Source: Lachnospiraceae bacterium
Lineage (GTDB): Bacteria; Bacillota; Clostridia; Lachnospirales; Lachnospiraceae
Assembly (NCBI GenBank): GCA_910575555.1
Contig: CAJTFX010000025.1
Span: 1-64,000 of the forward strand
Direction of reading: 5' to 3'
Length of the DNA stretch: 64,000 nucleotides
Numbering within the stretch: the first letter of the stretch is position 1; the number at the start of each line of letters is the position of its first letter. This document shows positions 24,460 through 33,682 of the stretch, piece by piece. The notes under the pieces were generated by a model. That model was given only the letters and a program-made list of their open reading frames with translations. It was not told the DNA's origin and ran no database searches. Made by a program: the position numbers and the translations under genes.

Positions 24460-25407
24460 GTGGCTAAGAAATATTATTGGATGAAACTGAAAGAAGATTT
24501 TTTTGATGATGATGCAATTGAATGGCTGGAGGATCAGCCTAAAGGGAAGGAATATGCTTTATTCTATTTAAAACTTTGCCTTAAATCGCTGAAAACCAAT
24601 GGCATATTGATCCGGCAGGTTGGGACAATGCTTGTGCCTTATGATACGAAAAAACTCTCCGAGGTGACAAAAACGGAATTTGACACAGTCGTTGTCGCAA
24701 TGGAATTGCTGAAAAGAATTGGCTTGGTTGAAATATTGGAATGTGGGGAAATATGTATTCCCCGCATGGAGGAAATGATTGGATCAGAAACCGACAAAGC
24801 TGCTATCATGCGTCGTATTAGGGAACAGAAAAAGTCACTTGAGGGTAACAATGTTACCGGCATGTTACCGGACGGTTACCAATGTAAAAATGGTAACAAT
24901 GTTACCGGCATGTTACCGGACGGTTACCAGAACGTTACACAGATATTAGAGAATAGAGATAAAGAAAAAGATATTAATATAATTGTCGAACCTTCGGGCG
25001 ACAACTATTCAAAAAAAGGGAAAGAAGATTTGTTGGGTGATTTTGAATACCAGTGCGTAGAAATGCTGATTCAATCTTGCATATCGGTATTCCCAGGGTC
25101 AAAAATCCCCAAAACCCAGGAAGAAAAGAAAAGGTGGGCAATTGAGATTGAACGGATGAAACGTCTGGATGGTAGAACGGAAGCTAATATCATTGAGGCC
25201 CTTACATATGCAACCACAGATGTGTTTTGGAAATCAAATATCCGCAGCACAAAGAAATTCCGTGAGAAGTTTGAAACGCTGATCATCCAGAGCCGGGAAA
25301 AGAAAAATGGACAAAGCGTGAACAGTTTCAATGGATTTCCACAACGTGATTATGATATGGACAACCTGGAATCGCAGCTTCTCAGAGCAGAGAGATGTAA
25401 GGAATAA
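24460..25407 (+). CDS. Phage replisome organiser (replication initiator)
   Basis: The 315-residue protein starts KKYYWMKLKEDFFDDDAIEW, typical of the phage replisome organiser N-terminal winged-helix domain (to about residue 115), and ends in a helical domain (RTEANIIEALTYATTDVFWK) expected to contact the helicase loader. GTG 24460 follows AAGGAGG. The linker (residues about 129-160) is encoded by the duplicated iteron DNA, so a 16-residue peptide is repeated there. Initiator genes that contain their own origin are known from lambda O. Confidence 0.8.
   Translation: MAKKYYWMKLKEDFFDDDAIEWLEDQPKGKEYALFYLKLCLKSLKTNGILIRQVGTMLVPYDTKKLSEVTKTEFDTVVVAMELLKRIGLVEILECGEICIPRMEEMIGSETDKAAIMRRIREQKKSLEGNNVTGMLPDGYQCKNGNNVTGMLPDGYQNVTQILENRDKEKDINIIVEPSGDNYSKKGKEDLLGDFEYQCVEMLIQSCISVFPGSKIPKTQEEKKRWAIEIERMKRLDGRTEANIIEALTYATTDVFWKSNIRSTKKFREKFETLIIQSREKKNGQSVNSFNGFPQRDYDMDNLESQLLRAERCKE
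24844..24985. other. Candidate phage replication origin (iterons plus AT-rich stretch)
   Basis: Two identical 38-base repeats (24844-24881 and 24892-24929) carry GTTACC at 24853, 24864, 24875, 24901, 24912 and 24923, a variant GTTACA at 24934, and inverted GGTAAC at 24844 and 24892. Spacing within each array is 11 bases, one helical turn. An AT-rich stretch (24941-24985) follows. All features fit an initiator-bound origin inside the initiator gene. Confidence 0.7.
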
Positions 25408-25424
25408 AAGGGGGAGTTTAGACT

Positions 25425-26287
25425 GTGCAAATAAAGAAAAGTGAAATCGTACAGGGAACGGAAAAAGAATTTTTGAAAGTGTTTAATCAACTCAGCTATT
25501 ACAGAAATTCCTGGCAGGTTTGGGCTGATCTTATAAGCGCGATAGCATGTTCCCTGAGTAATGTGACGGATCAGACGCAGGGCCATTATGAGGTGAGGGA
25601 AAAAGAATATGCTCAGTGCATCGAAAGGCTTGGTTCGATGGAAACGGCAGCGGAGATATTGCATATTATTGCTATGGCTTGGAAAATGATCCGGAGCAGG
25701 ACTTTCTCGGAAAAATGTATATGAATCTGAATCTGGGAAACCACTGGAAAGGCCAGTTTTTTACCCCATACAATGTATGCAAAATGATGTCGCAGATGAC
25801 AGTGGAAAATGCCGACATGCGGATTGAGGAACAGGGCTATATATCCATTTGCGATCCAGCTTGCGGTGCTGGGGCAACACTGATAGCGGCCGCAAATAAT
25901 CTGAAAAAATCTAAATACAATTTTCAGAATCATGCGCTTTTTGTGGGACAGGACGTGGATCGGGTGGTGGCGCAGATGTGCTATATCCAGCTTTCTCTCT
26001 TGGGATGCGCCGGTTATATCTGCGTAGGAAATACGATTACAAATCCTTTGACTGGGCAGGTGTTATTCCCCAGAGAAAATGAAGGGAAGGAAATATGGTA
26101 TATGCCAATGTTCCAGTCGGATGTGTGGCAGTGGCGGAAAATGATTCATTTGCTGAGAAATATGGGTGGAACTGTAACCACCGAAAAAACAGTGGAAAAA
26201 GGGCGCTTTTATATGTTTTTCGATTTTGAAAAGAAGGAGGATAACCATGGAACTTACGGAAAAAAACAGGCAGAACCTGCAGTCTGA
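25425..26287 (+). pseudogene. N6-adenine DNA methylase (HsdM-like), split by a one-base frame break
   Basis: From GTG 25425 (GGGGGAG upstream) the frame reads MQIKKSEIVQGTEKEFLKVF to ILHIIAMAW and then goes wrong; the other frame continues LENDPEQDFLGKMYMNLNLG and FFTPYNVCKMM, then motif I ICDPACGAGATLIAA. Joining them at about 25677 (one T short in GCTTGG) restores a continuous protein. A catalytic NPPY motif is not evident; NTITNPLTG stands in its place, so activity is doubtful even if repaired. It overlaps the PcfK-like gene downstream. Confidence 0.7.
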
Positions 26288-27092
26288 TACTTGGTCGGAA
26301 TGCCGGCGGGCAATGAAAGAGACAGAACCGGATGCTAATGCCGGGATACAACGCAGAATTGCAGAAGGGTACTTGCGGACAGGATATGGGACTGGAGCAG
26401 AAGGAAAAGAAATTCTGGTGTCTGGAATTGCATACAAGGTTTTGGAGAAAGATAAGGTGACGACTTTCTATGACGCTGAAGGAAATACTCTATTCAGTTT
26501 GGAGAATAAGCGGTTGGCAGAAATGAATGGGTATCTTGCAGAAGATAAGAAGCCGGGCAATGGGACGGATGCGTCAGCAGAAAAGACCGCTTCAGTGAAG
26601 CAGGAAGCAATAAAGAAGTTGGAAAAAGAACAGGAGGCAGCTGGGGACAAAGAATTTGCAGAGCCGGTTATTAGATATCTTCTGAAACGTTGTGAAGAGG
26701 ACGAGGGGCTTTCTCAGGATGTCATGCAGGGGCATAAAACCTGGACGAAGTGTGTTGATTATATTTATAGACAGGCAAGGAAACAAGTAACAGGAAATTA
26801 CATTGCCATTCGTGATGAAACAGTTTATGAATGGGCTGAAGATTATTATCATAAAGACGATAAGGCAGAAGAGGAAGAAAAGGCAAAAAAAGAGGAAGAA
26901 GCGAAGAAAAGGGCAACAGAGCGGGCTACCAAAGCGAAAGAAAATGCCTGCAACCCCAAAACTGATAATAAGGCAGCAAAAGAAAAGAAAAAATCGCATA
27001 TTTCTGCGGTAAAGGCGGAAGAAAAGAGAACCAGAAAGAACAATAAAGATTTGGAAGGCCAGATGGATATGTTTTCCATGATAGGCATATAA
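26247..27092 (+). CDS. PcfK-like protein
   Basis: The 281-residue protein has a PcfK-like core (EPVIRYLLKRCEEDEGL, then VDYIYRQARKQVTGNYIAIR, VYEWAEDYYHKDD) followed by a highly charged Lys/Glu/Ala tail and a C-terminal peptide LEGQMDMFSMIG, which resembles a beta-clamp-binding motif (QxxMF). ATG 26247 follows GAAGGAGG. PcfK and PcfJ are known from conjugative plasmids and phages without a defined activity. A DnaN-like clamp is encoded 4.5 kb downstream, so a clamp-binding tail would make sense. Confidence 0.7.
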   Translation: MELTEKNRQNLQSDTWSECRRAMKETEPDANAGIQRRIAEGYLRTGYGTGAEGKEILVSGIAYKVLEKDKVTTFYDAEGNTLFSLENKRLAEMNGYLAEDKKPGNGTDASAEKTASVKQEAIKKLEKEQEAAGDKEFAEPVIRYLLKRCEEDEGLSQDVMQGHKTWTKCVDYIYRQARKQVTGNYIAIRDETVYEWAEDYYHKDDKAEEEEKAKKEEEAKKRATERATKAKENACNPKTDNKAAKEKKKSHISAVKAEEKRTRKNNKDLEGQMDMFSMIGI

Positions 27093-27105
27093 GGGGGCGT
27101 CTCAT

Positions 27106-29268
27106 ATGGAAAAACGGAAATTGTCTGCAATAGCAATGGAAAAAACCAGTAAGGATATGATGGAAATTGCCGGCCGGCTGAAAGGCATGCGCCATATCGT
27201 AACGGCCCGAATGGTTGAGGATAACAGCATACTGCTCTTGACTTTCTATAGCATTTCAGATCTTAAAAAGGGGAAAGAGGGAGCGGTTTTCAGAACATTT
27301 CTTTCTCACGAAGATTATATAACTCAGGATTTGAGAGTGGAAAAGATTAAGTGGCTCACAGCTTCATTTTATATGATGAATGATTTCAGTGCTTATGATT
27401 CAGTATGGTGCAAAGAGAAAAATTGTTATGAACAGAAGGAACTTATTTTCATTCGTTCCAACGAGGAAAAGGAACTTATCACGAGATTTTTTAAAGAGTA
27501 CGCAGAGCCGGAGGATGCATCGGTTCCGTGGAGTGCGGTTGATAAATTCCAGGGTAAGGTAAAGGCCGCAAGACTTGCAGCAAAGCATAAAAAAGAAACC
27601 GATCTGATTGACGCGGTAATGGAACCAGTAAAGCAGGAGCCAGAAGAATTCCGGACATGGGCTTTCGATTCAGCCATGAGTTTTAGCAGATATCTTATTT
27701 ATCAAGAGATTAAAAAGGGGATTGCACAATGCGAGTGTACCCATTGCGGCAATATCGAGCTGGTAAACAGAAAAGATATTCGTTTGAAAAATAATGAAAA
27801 GGGTATATGTCCTTTTTGCGGGAGCAAAGTTACTATAAAAGCAAAAGGAAAGCTCCCATACCGTATTACAGATGAAAGATGGGTTGCGTATGTAGATCCT
27901 ACAAGCGAAGGGTTTACTTGGCGGTATTTTTGCGTATATCGTGAGATTCATAAATGTCCAGAACAGACGATTAGAAAAAAACGGGTTTCCCAGGGGATAA
28001 GGGAATATGTCAGAGAATTTTATTCCTTTCCGGATGGAAAACCAGAGTGCGATCCGTATGAGTACGCAGAGTTTAAGCAGTCTGGAAAAATACGTTGGTG
28101 CCATGATGAAGGTAAAATTGACTGTGCAGAATGCATTCTATATCCGGGAAATTTACCGCAGGCATGGGAGCATACTCCTATGAAATATTCCGCACTGGAA
28201 GTTCTTTCTGAAAATATGCCAAATGTATCACTCGAATATGAGCGAGGCATCCGGCGTTTTCTGGAATTCCCGGAATTGGAATGGTTCTGTAAGATGGGGC
28301 TTAACCAACTGGCAAAGGAAATCATTAACGCTTCATATCCAGGAGCTGTCAGAAAAATCAAAATGAAAGGCGGAACGATTTATGAAATTTTAGGTTTGAA
28401 TAAAGTGAATACAAAAATTTTACAATCCATTGATGGCAATTATGATGAATTGTGTTTGCTTCAGGCAGCCCAAACAATCGGATTACAATTAAAACCGGAG
28501 CAGCTAAAGAAATACTACGAAACCTTTGAGTGCAATACAGAGTTGCTGGAACAGGCAAACCGGAAAGTGTCCCTGCACAAACTGGTAAAATATATCGGAA
28601 AAGAGAGTGAGCGGTATCCATTAGGGGAGAATTTAGGATGTGGCAGGTATGCATACATGAAGTATCGGGATCTGGAAGATCCCAGTATTGAAAGAAAACG
28701 TAATATGGCGGAGGATTGGTTGGAATATCTGGGTTGGTGCAAAGCATTGGAATATGATTTAGATAACATGTTTATTTATATGCCCACTAACTTTAAAAAA
28801 GTTCATGATAGAACGGCAAAAGAATATCAGGCATTACAGAATAAGAGAGCAGCAGCGGAAAGAAAAAGACAGGAGACTCTTGCCAGGAAGCGGATGAAGC
28901 AAACCCAAAAGTCCATAGAAGAAATTTTTAAAAAGAATGAGGGGACAGATGCTTTCTCCATAAAAGGAAAAGGGTTGATTTTAGTGGTTCCTAAAAACGG
29001 AGATGAAATAAAAGCCGAAGGAGAAGCTCTGCACCATTGTGTGGGAGGATATGTGAACCAGGTGGCAAGCGGAGAAACCAATATATTCTTCATCAGAAAA
29101 GCGGAAGCTCCGGAGAAATCATATTTCACATTAGAATACAGGGATAATCGGGTTATTCAGTGTAGAGGACTTCATAATTGCGATATGCCGCCGGATGTAA
29201 AGGCTTTTGTGAAAGTTTTTGAAAAGAAGATGAAGGATTCTGCTCAGAGGAACAGTAAAGCCGGGTGA
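27106..29268 (+). CDS. PcfJ-like protein
   Basis: The 720-residue protein has a central zinc ribbon (CECTHCGNIELV, GICPFCGSKVTI) and a C-terminal PcfJ domain with ALHHCVGGYVNQVASGETNI, FFIRKAE, YFTLEYRDNRVIQCRGLHN. The HHCV...Y...FxR pattern is the recognised family signature. It lies 13 bases after the PcfK-like gene, as in other elements, so the two probably act together. The biochemical role is unknown. Confidence 0.8.
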   Translation: MEKRKLSAIAMEKTSKDMMEIAGRLKGMRHIVTARMVEDNSILLLTFYSISDLKKGKEGAVFRTFLSHEDYITQDLRVEKIKWLTASFYMMNDFSAYDSVWCKEKNCYEQKELIFIRSNEEKELITRFFKEYAEPEDASVPWSAVDKFQGKVKAARLAAKHKKETDLIDAVMEPVKQEPEEFRTWAFDSAMSFSRYLIYQEIKKGIAQCECTHCGNIELVNRKDIRLKNNEKGICPFCGSKVTIKAKGKLPYRITDERWVAYVDPTSEGFTWRYFCVYREIHKCPEQTIRKKRVSQGIREYVREFYSFPDGKPECDPYEYAEFKQSGKIRWCHDEGKIDCAECILYPGNLPQAWEHTPMKYSALEVLSENMPNVSLEYERGIRRFLEFPELEWFCKMGLNQLAKEIINASYPGAVRKIKMKGGTIYEILGLNKVNTKILQSIDGNYDELCLLQAAQTIGLQLKPEQLKKYYETFECNTELLEQANRKVSLHKLVKYIGKESERYPLGENLGCGRYAYMKYRDLEDPSIERKRNMAEDWLEYLGWCKALEYDLDNMFIYMPTNFKKVHDRTAKEYQALQNKRAAAERKRQETLARKRMKQTQKSIEEIFKKNEGTDAFSIKGKGLILVVPKNGDEIKAEGEALHHCVGGYVNQVASGETNIFFIRKAEAPEKSYFTLEYRDNRVIQCRGLHNCDMPPDVKAFVKVFEKKMKDSAQRNSKAG

Positions 29269-29274
29269 TTTTAT

Positions 29275-29475
29275 ATGGCAAGACAAATGATTAGAAACAT
29301 AAGAAAAGGATCTGTACAGTGGAATGAAGATGACCGCCTGCAGATTGCGACACTCCTTTTAAAGTGCGGATATGCCGGCAAAATCACACACTGTGCAGTT
29401 CCTGAACAGGCTGGAAGGAGTAATGCACAGAAAGAATATGTCATTGAATACTGGGAGGAAGCCACAGATGGTTAA
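29275..29475 (+). CDS. Small hypothetical protein
   Basis: 66 residues, MARQMIRNIRKGSVQWNEDD, with a helical middle and an acidic end. It lies six bases after the PcfJ-like gene and overlaps the next start, so it belongs to the same operon. Ribosome binding is weak (GGGTGA). No family recognised. Confidence 0.45.
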   Translation: MARQMIRNIRKGSVQWNEDDRLQIATLLLKCGYAGKITHCAVPEQAGRSNAQKEYVIEYWEEATDG

Positions 29476-29707
29476 AAAGAGAAAGGCAAGAAAGCCAATA
29501 GCGAGGGAAATCACTTATTTGAAATTCGGATTTGTTATAACGGAACATGAGAACCATTATTGTCCAAGGTGCAATCATGTTTTAAACGCCGGGCAAAATT
29601 ACCAGCCGCGATATTGTGCTCAGTGTGGCCAGAAGATTACTTTTGCCGGAATTGAGTGGAAAAAAGATAAGGAATTGGGTTTTGCTGCAAGGGAGGACTT
29701 CTTATGA
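29468..29707 (+). CDS. Zinc-ribbon hypothetical protein
   Basis: The 79-residue protein has two Cx2C knuckles, HYCPRCNHVLNAG and RYCAQCGQKITF, after a basic N-terminus (MVKKRKARKPIAR). ATG 29468 overlaps the upstream gene by eight bases; the next gene starts four bases before its stop. Possibly a nucleic-acid-binding accessory protein; no specific function known. Confidence 0.55.
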   Translation: MVKKRKARKPIAREITYLKFGFVITEHENHYCPRCNHVLNAGQNYQPRYCAQCGQKITFAGIEWKKDKELGFAAREDFL

Positions 29708-30744
29708 ATCGTTCTAAAATTGAATGGTGCGATCACACATGGAATCCTATTACAGGTTGCTGGCATGGATGCCCATACTGTTATGCTCAAAAGATGGCAG
29801 TTCGTTTTTCTGGTGATGTTAGGCTGAATTTGATGGCCAAAGAGGATTATTCTGTAGTGAAGGCAGCGGATGGCATAGGACGGTTATACGAGTTGGACGC
29901 TCCCATGATGAATGAAACGGGGAACATTCTGGTATATCCTTTTGGTTTTGAACCTACTTACCACCGTTACAGGATGGATATGCCAGATAAGCTAAAAATG
30001 GGAAATAACATTTTCGTGGGTGCCATGGCAGATATATTTGGGGAATGGGTGCCAGACAGATGGATAGAGGAGATTTTTACTGCCTGCCGGAAGCATCCTA
30101 TACATAACTATCTATTTCTCACGAAAAATCCAGGACGGTACGAACGCATAGAGGCAGCGGGAATGCTGCCGGCAGATAAAAATATGTGGTATGGTTCCAC
30201 ACTCACCAGACCGGAAAATAAGTGCTTTATATCAAATGGGCACAACACATTCTGGAGCATAGAACCCATCCATGCACCGTTTGAGATTTGGAAGAAGGAC
30301 AAATTTTCTCCGGATTGGATCATCATTGGAGCGGAAACCGGGCGCAGGAGGGAAAAAATTATCCCCCGAAAGGAATGGATAGAGGAAATTGTAGGGCGGT
30401 GCGCTGATTCAGGAATTCCGGTGTTTATGAAAGACAGCCTGCTTCCCGTTATGGGTGAAAGCGGTATGCGCAGGGAGTTTCCCAAGCAGCTTCAGCATTC
30501 AGAGATAAGCCCTAAGATGGAAAAAAGATTATTTGGCATATGCTCTGAATGTAAAGCCAAGATGAAAAAGAGCGATATGATTGTCCTACTTGCCAGATCC
30601 AGGCGCGGAGAGCAGCCAAAGCAATTTGGGTTTATGTGTAATACCTGCTTCCCAAAATTTTGTCATAATTCAGGGCTGGATGTGCCAGAGTTGGCGGGGC
30701 TGGATGAAAGCATAATGATTGGAGCGAGTGATGGGAATGAATAA
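29704..30744 (+). CDS. DUF5131 (phage Gp37/Gp68) family, radical-SAM-like protein
   Basis: The 346-residue protein opens SKIEWCDHTWNPITGCWHGC with Cx3Cx2C (CWHGCPYC), the cluster-binding pattern of radical SAM enzymes, and continues FVGAMADIFGEWVPDRWI, LFLTKNPGRY and IIGAETGRR, all typical of this phage family. A C-terminal extension holds a four-Cys ribbon (ICSECKAKM, FMCNTCFPKF). These proteins are common in phages, perhaps for nucleotide or tRNA modification, but no substrate is established. Confidence 0.85.
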   Translation: MNRSKIEWCDHTWNPITGCWHGCPYCYAQKMAVRFSGDVRLNLMAKEDYSVVKAADGIGRLYELDAPMMNETGNILVYPFGFEPTYHRYRMDMPDKLKMGNNIFVGAMADIFGEWVPDRWIEEIFTACRKHPIHNYLFLTKNPGRYERIEAAGMLPADKNMWYGSTLTRPENKCFISNGHNTFWSIEPIHAPFEIWKKDKFSPDWIIIGAETGRRREKIIPRKEWIEEIVGRCADSGIPVFMKDSLLPVMGESGMRREFPKQLQHSEISPKMEKRLFGICSECKAKMKKSDMIVLLARSRRGEQPKQFGFMCNTCFPKFCHNSGLDVPELAGLDESIMIGASDGNE

Positions 30745-31123
30745 ATGGAACCGAAACGGTGAAGGGTATATGGATCATACCGCTGGCAGGGCCATTCAGA
30801 AAGTTTCAAGGGAAGAAAGGAAAAATGCTATGGGAAAGAAAAAAGGCCGGAGAAAGACGATGGATGAAAATATTATTCATGAGAAAGCTGTGAAAATGCG
30901 GAAAATGACGGATGAACAGTTAGTTCATTATGTGGAAGAACGGGTAGAAAAGGCAAGGAGCGAGGGCTTTGGTAAAGGAAAAGAGATAAAAGCAGAAACT
31001 CTTCAGTTTGCTTTAACAGATTTTGCTGAGGAAATTGGAAGAATAAAAGGCATCGGGACAGCGACAATGGAGAAGATAAGAGGATTGCTTGATAAAAGAA
31101 TGGGAGGTGATATGAATGCCTGA
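30731..31123 (+). CDS. Hypothetical protein with helix-hairpin-helix-like end
   Basis: The 130-residue product has a basic N-terminal half (EERKNAMGKKKGRRK) and an alpha-helical C-terminus containing EIGRIKGIGTATMEKIRGLL, which resembles a helix-hairpin-helix DNA-binding turn (GIGTATMEKI). ATG 30731 follows GGAG at seven bases and overlaps the upstream gene by 14 bases. It overlaps the RecU gene downstream by eight bases. Confidence 0.5.
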   Translation: MGMNKWNRNGEGYMDHTAGRAIQKVSREERKNAMGKKKGRRKTMDENIIHEKAVKMRKMTDEQLVHYVEERVEKARSEGFGKGKEIKAETLQFALTDFAEEIGRIKGIGTATMEKIRGLLDKRMGGDMNA

Positions 31124-31670
31124 TCCAAGGAGGCAAATGATTGGGAGACGGAATAAAGCGTCTGGGGATGCTTTTGAGAATTGGATATCCCAGGCATGTG
31201 AATTTTATTTACATAAAGGATGGGCCTACATAGAAAAGACGCCAGAACCTTTTCATATTACCGGCAAAGATGGGAACGGGGTTGTCCATGGTTATTATGA
31301 AAAGAAAGGGCAGCCGGATTATAAAGGAATCCTGTGTGATGGAACGGGAATCATGTTTGAAGCGAAACATACGGATTCTGGAAGGATAAACCAGAAAGCA
31401 GTTACGGAAACCCAATGGAAGAGCCTTGACATATATGAAAGGTTCGGAGCCCACTGCTATGTCATGGTATCTATTGGCTTAATGAAGTTTTACAGGGTGC
31501 CGTGGCGCATCTGGAAGAGAATGAAAGAAATGTTTGGCCATAAGTTCATGACGGAACAGGAGTTGGAACCGTACAGGCTGTTAGAAAAACAATGCACAAT
31601 ACTCATTCTGGAGGGAGTGGAATTAAAAGATGAAAATACAGAAAACGGAATTGGCGCAGAAACTGAATAA
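31116..31670 (+). CDS. recU: RecU-like Holliday junction resolvase
   Basis: The 184-residue protein carries the RecU nuclease pattern: ASGDAFENWISQ near the start, PDYKGIL and FEAKHTDSGRI (Asp and Glu-x-Lys of the PD-D/ExK site), and a Gln (NQKAV...TQW) after it. It resolves recombination intermediates, which fits the SbcCD-like and annealing genes upstream. It overlaps its neighbours on both sides. The phage version is close to the length of host RecU. Confidence 0.8.
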   Translation: MPDPRRQMIGRRNKASGDAFENWISQACEFYLHKGWAYIEKTPEPFHITGKDGNGVVHGYYEKKGQPDYKGILCDGTGIMFEAKHTDSGRINQKAVTETQWKSLDIYERFGAHCYVMVSIGLMKFYRVPWRIWKRMKEMFGHKFMTEQELEPYRLLEKQCTILILEGVELKDENTENGIGAETE

Positions 31671-32679
31671 AATTAAAGGGGTGGTTCCAAAGAAAACCAC
31701 AATGCCAGTTTTACAGGGTGTTTTAGTCAAAGAAGGGTATTTAATTGCCAATAATATGGAAATGACCGTTAAGGCAAAGTTAGAGGGTGCTGAGGACGAA
31801 TGTTTTATCATTCCGGAAAGAGCGTTTGATCTCGTTAGCAACCTTCCAGACGGGGAAGTGGATATTTCTGTTTCTGCAAAAAATACAATCACTATTAAAG
31901 CGGACAAAATCAAGAATAAGTATCAGACAATGGCTCCAGCTCAGTTTCCCATTATAACGGAACAGGAAGAAGGTAGTGAGCTGACAATCGAAGCGGATAT
32001 GCTTCTGGAATCCATGAAACGTGTTTTTTTTGCAATATCACCACGGGAATACAATGGTGTAATGGCTTCCATGTGTTTGCAGGCGGATGGTGGATGGTTA
32101 AATTTTGTCGGACTGGACGGGCATGTTCTGGCATGGGACAAGGTGGAGTATGATGGAAAATTTGAACTTTTAATACCAAGGAATACCGTGGAGAAATTAA
32201 AATCTATTGGGCTTTCCGGAGCTGTGAAGATAAAACATAACAAATCAGGAGCGGTGTTTATCACAGAAGAAATGGAAATTTATACCAGATTAGTTAATGG
32301 GACGTATTTTAATTACCAGACAATGTTTCGTGAGCTTCCATTGCATACGGTTGTGTCAAGAATGAAATTGCTGGATGCTATGACAAGGGCTAAAATATGC
32401 ACTGAGGAAAAGTGTCCGGTTCGGTTTGAATTGGAAAGAGGATTTTTAAACCTGAGCCTAAAAGGGAAGGCGACGGATTATACTGAGACGATAGATTTGC
32501 AGGAAGAAATGCCAGAGGCGCTTACGATAGGATTTGATGCGAGGCTGGTATTGGAAACAATAAAGGTATTTGATGATGATAATGTTGGGATTTCTTTTGG
32601 CGGGCCCAAAATGCCTATGCTTATGGAGGCTGAGGATGGCGATTTTAAAGCAATCGTTCTTCCTGTAGTCATAAAATAG
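31630..32679 (+). CDS. DnaN-like sliding clamp
   Basis: The 349-residue protein shows a beta-clamp layout of three repeats: TELAQKLNKIKGVVPKKTTM...PVLQGVLV, YNGVMASMCLQADGGWLNFVG, and ALTIGFDARLVLETIKVFDD, ending PMLMEAEDGDFKAIVLPVV, like the PxxL/MPxR-type end of DnaN. It should ring DNA and tether polymerase or other phage enzymes. It begins within the RecU gene, 41 bases before its stop, with GGAGGGAG at long spacing. A phage-owned clamp suggests partial independence from the host replisome. Confidence 0.78.
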   Translation: MKIQKTELAQKLNKIKGVVPKKTTMPVLQGVLVKEGYLIANNMEMTVKAKLEGAEDECFIIPERAFDLVSNLPDGEVDISVSAKNTITIKADKIKNKYQTMAPAQFPIITEQEEGSELTIEADMLLESMKRVFFAISPREYNGVMASMCLQADGGWLNFVGLDGHVLAWDKVEYDGKFELLIPRNTVEKLKSIGLSGAVKIKHNKSGAVFITEEMEIYTRLVNGTYFNYQTMFRELPLHTVVSRMKLLDAMTRAKICTEEKCPVRFELERGFLNLSLKGKATDYTETIDLQEEMPEALTIGFDARLVLETIKVFDDDNVGISFGGPKMPMLMEAEDGDFKAIVLPVVIK

Positions 32680-32764
32680 ATCCATTTACTTCCGTTGGTT
32701 TTAAAAGAAAAATATCACGAAAAAAACAGGTGGTGGGTGCTTCCATCCAGAAAGGAGTAGGAAA

Positions 32765-33682
32765 ATGGACTTAGAGCGAAAGGCAATAGAACGGGTTCGG
32801 TTGGCGTCAAAAATGAGTCTGAATTATTACGGGCTTCCACTGGTATGCACCTATTCCGGAGGGAAAGACAGTGACGTAATGCTGGAATTGTTTAAGCGTT
32901 CCGGAGTTCCGTTTGAAGTCCATAACAGCCATACCACAGCAGATGCGCCGCAGACAGTGCGCCATATACGGGACACATTCCGGGAACTGGAGCTTCAGGG
33001 GATTTCCTGCACAGTTGATTACCATAAAAAGACAGATGGAAACTGCGTAACCATGTGGAACCTGATACCAAAAAAGTTGATGCCGCCGTCAAGAAGGATG
33101 CGTTATTGCTGCTCAGAGCTGAAAGAAGGAGGATGTAGGGATCGGATGATTGCCACTGGCGTAAGATGGGAGGAAAGCTATAAGCGGAAAGAGCGGGGGA
33201 TGTTTGAGACAATTTCCAGAGATAAGAGCAATAAATCCATACTGCCGGATGAAAAAATGCTGTTAACGGATAATGGAGACGCAAGGAGGCTGTTTGAACG
33301 GTGCCAGCTAAAAGCAAAAACGGTAGTGAATCCAATCATAGACTGGAAAGACAGTGACGTATGGGAGTTTTACTGGAATGAATGCAAACGCCACAATCCC
33401 CTGTATCAAATGGGATATTACCGGGTGGGATGCATTGGCTGCCCAATGGCAGGGAAAGCAAGAGGAAAAGAATTTGCGGATTTCCCGTCTTATAAGCGGG
33501 CATACATAAAAGCGTTTGACAGGATGCTGGAAGTCAGGAAGGAAAGAGGGTTAACGCATCAGTGGAAAAATGGGGAAGAAGTGTTTTTGTGGTGGATGGA
33601 AGATACTGACGTTCAGGGGCAGTATATTATGGAGTTTTCTGGCGCGGATCTACAAAAAATTATAGAGAAAGGGAAAACATGA
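32765..33682 (+). CDS. PAPS reductase-like (DndC/CysH family) phage protein
   Basis: The 305-residue protein has the adenylation P-loop TYSGGKDSDVMLELF, the family segment VHNSHTTADAPQTVRHI, and Cys residues at RYCCSELK and GCIGCPMAGKARG that could bind a cluster. Such phage proteins are N-type ATP pyrophosphatases seen near DNA methylases; they may activate a substrate by adenylation, for instance in DNA or RNA modification. ATG 32765 follows AAAGGAG. It overlaps the Dam-type methylase by four bases, so the two may cooperate. Confidence 0.78.
   Translation: MDLERKAIERVRLASKMSLNYYGLPLVCTYSGGKDSDVMLELFKRSGVPFEVHNSHTTADAPQTVRHIRDTFRELELQGISCTVDYHKKTDGNCVTMWNLIPKKLMPPSRRMRYCCSELKEGGCRDRMIATGVRWEESYKRKERGMFETISRDKSNKSILPDEKMLLTDNGDARRLFERCQLKAKTVVNPIIDWKDSDVWEFYWNECKRHNPLYQMGYYRVGCIGCPMAGKARGKEFADFPSYKRAYIKAFDRMLEVRKERGLTHQWKNGEEVFLWWMEDTDVQGQYIMEFSGADLQKIIEKGKT

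Noticed and set aside
24844-24929. Two repeats considered as a CRISPR array
   Set aside because: Only two copies, a 10-base gap and internal phased motifs within a coding region; iterons fit better.
26592-26999. Phe/Leu-rich minus-strand frame that looks like a membrane protein
   Set aside because: Antisense of the Lys/Glu-rich tail of the PcfK-like protein, which creates false hydrophobic frames.
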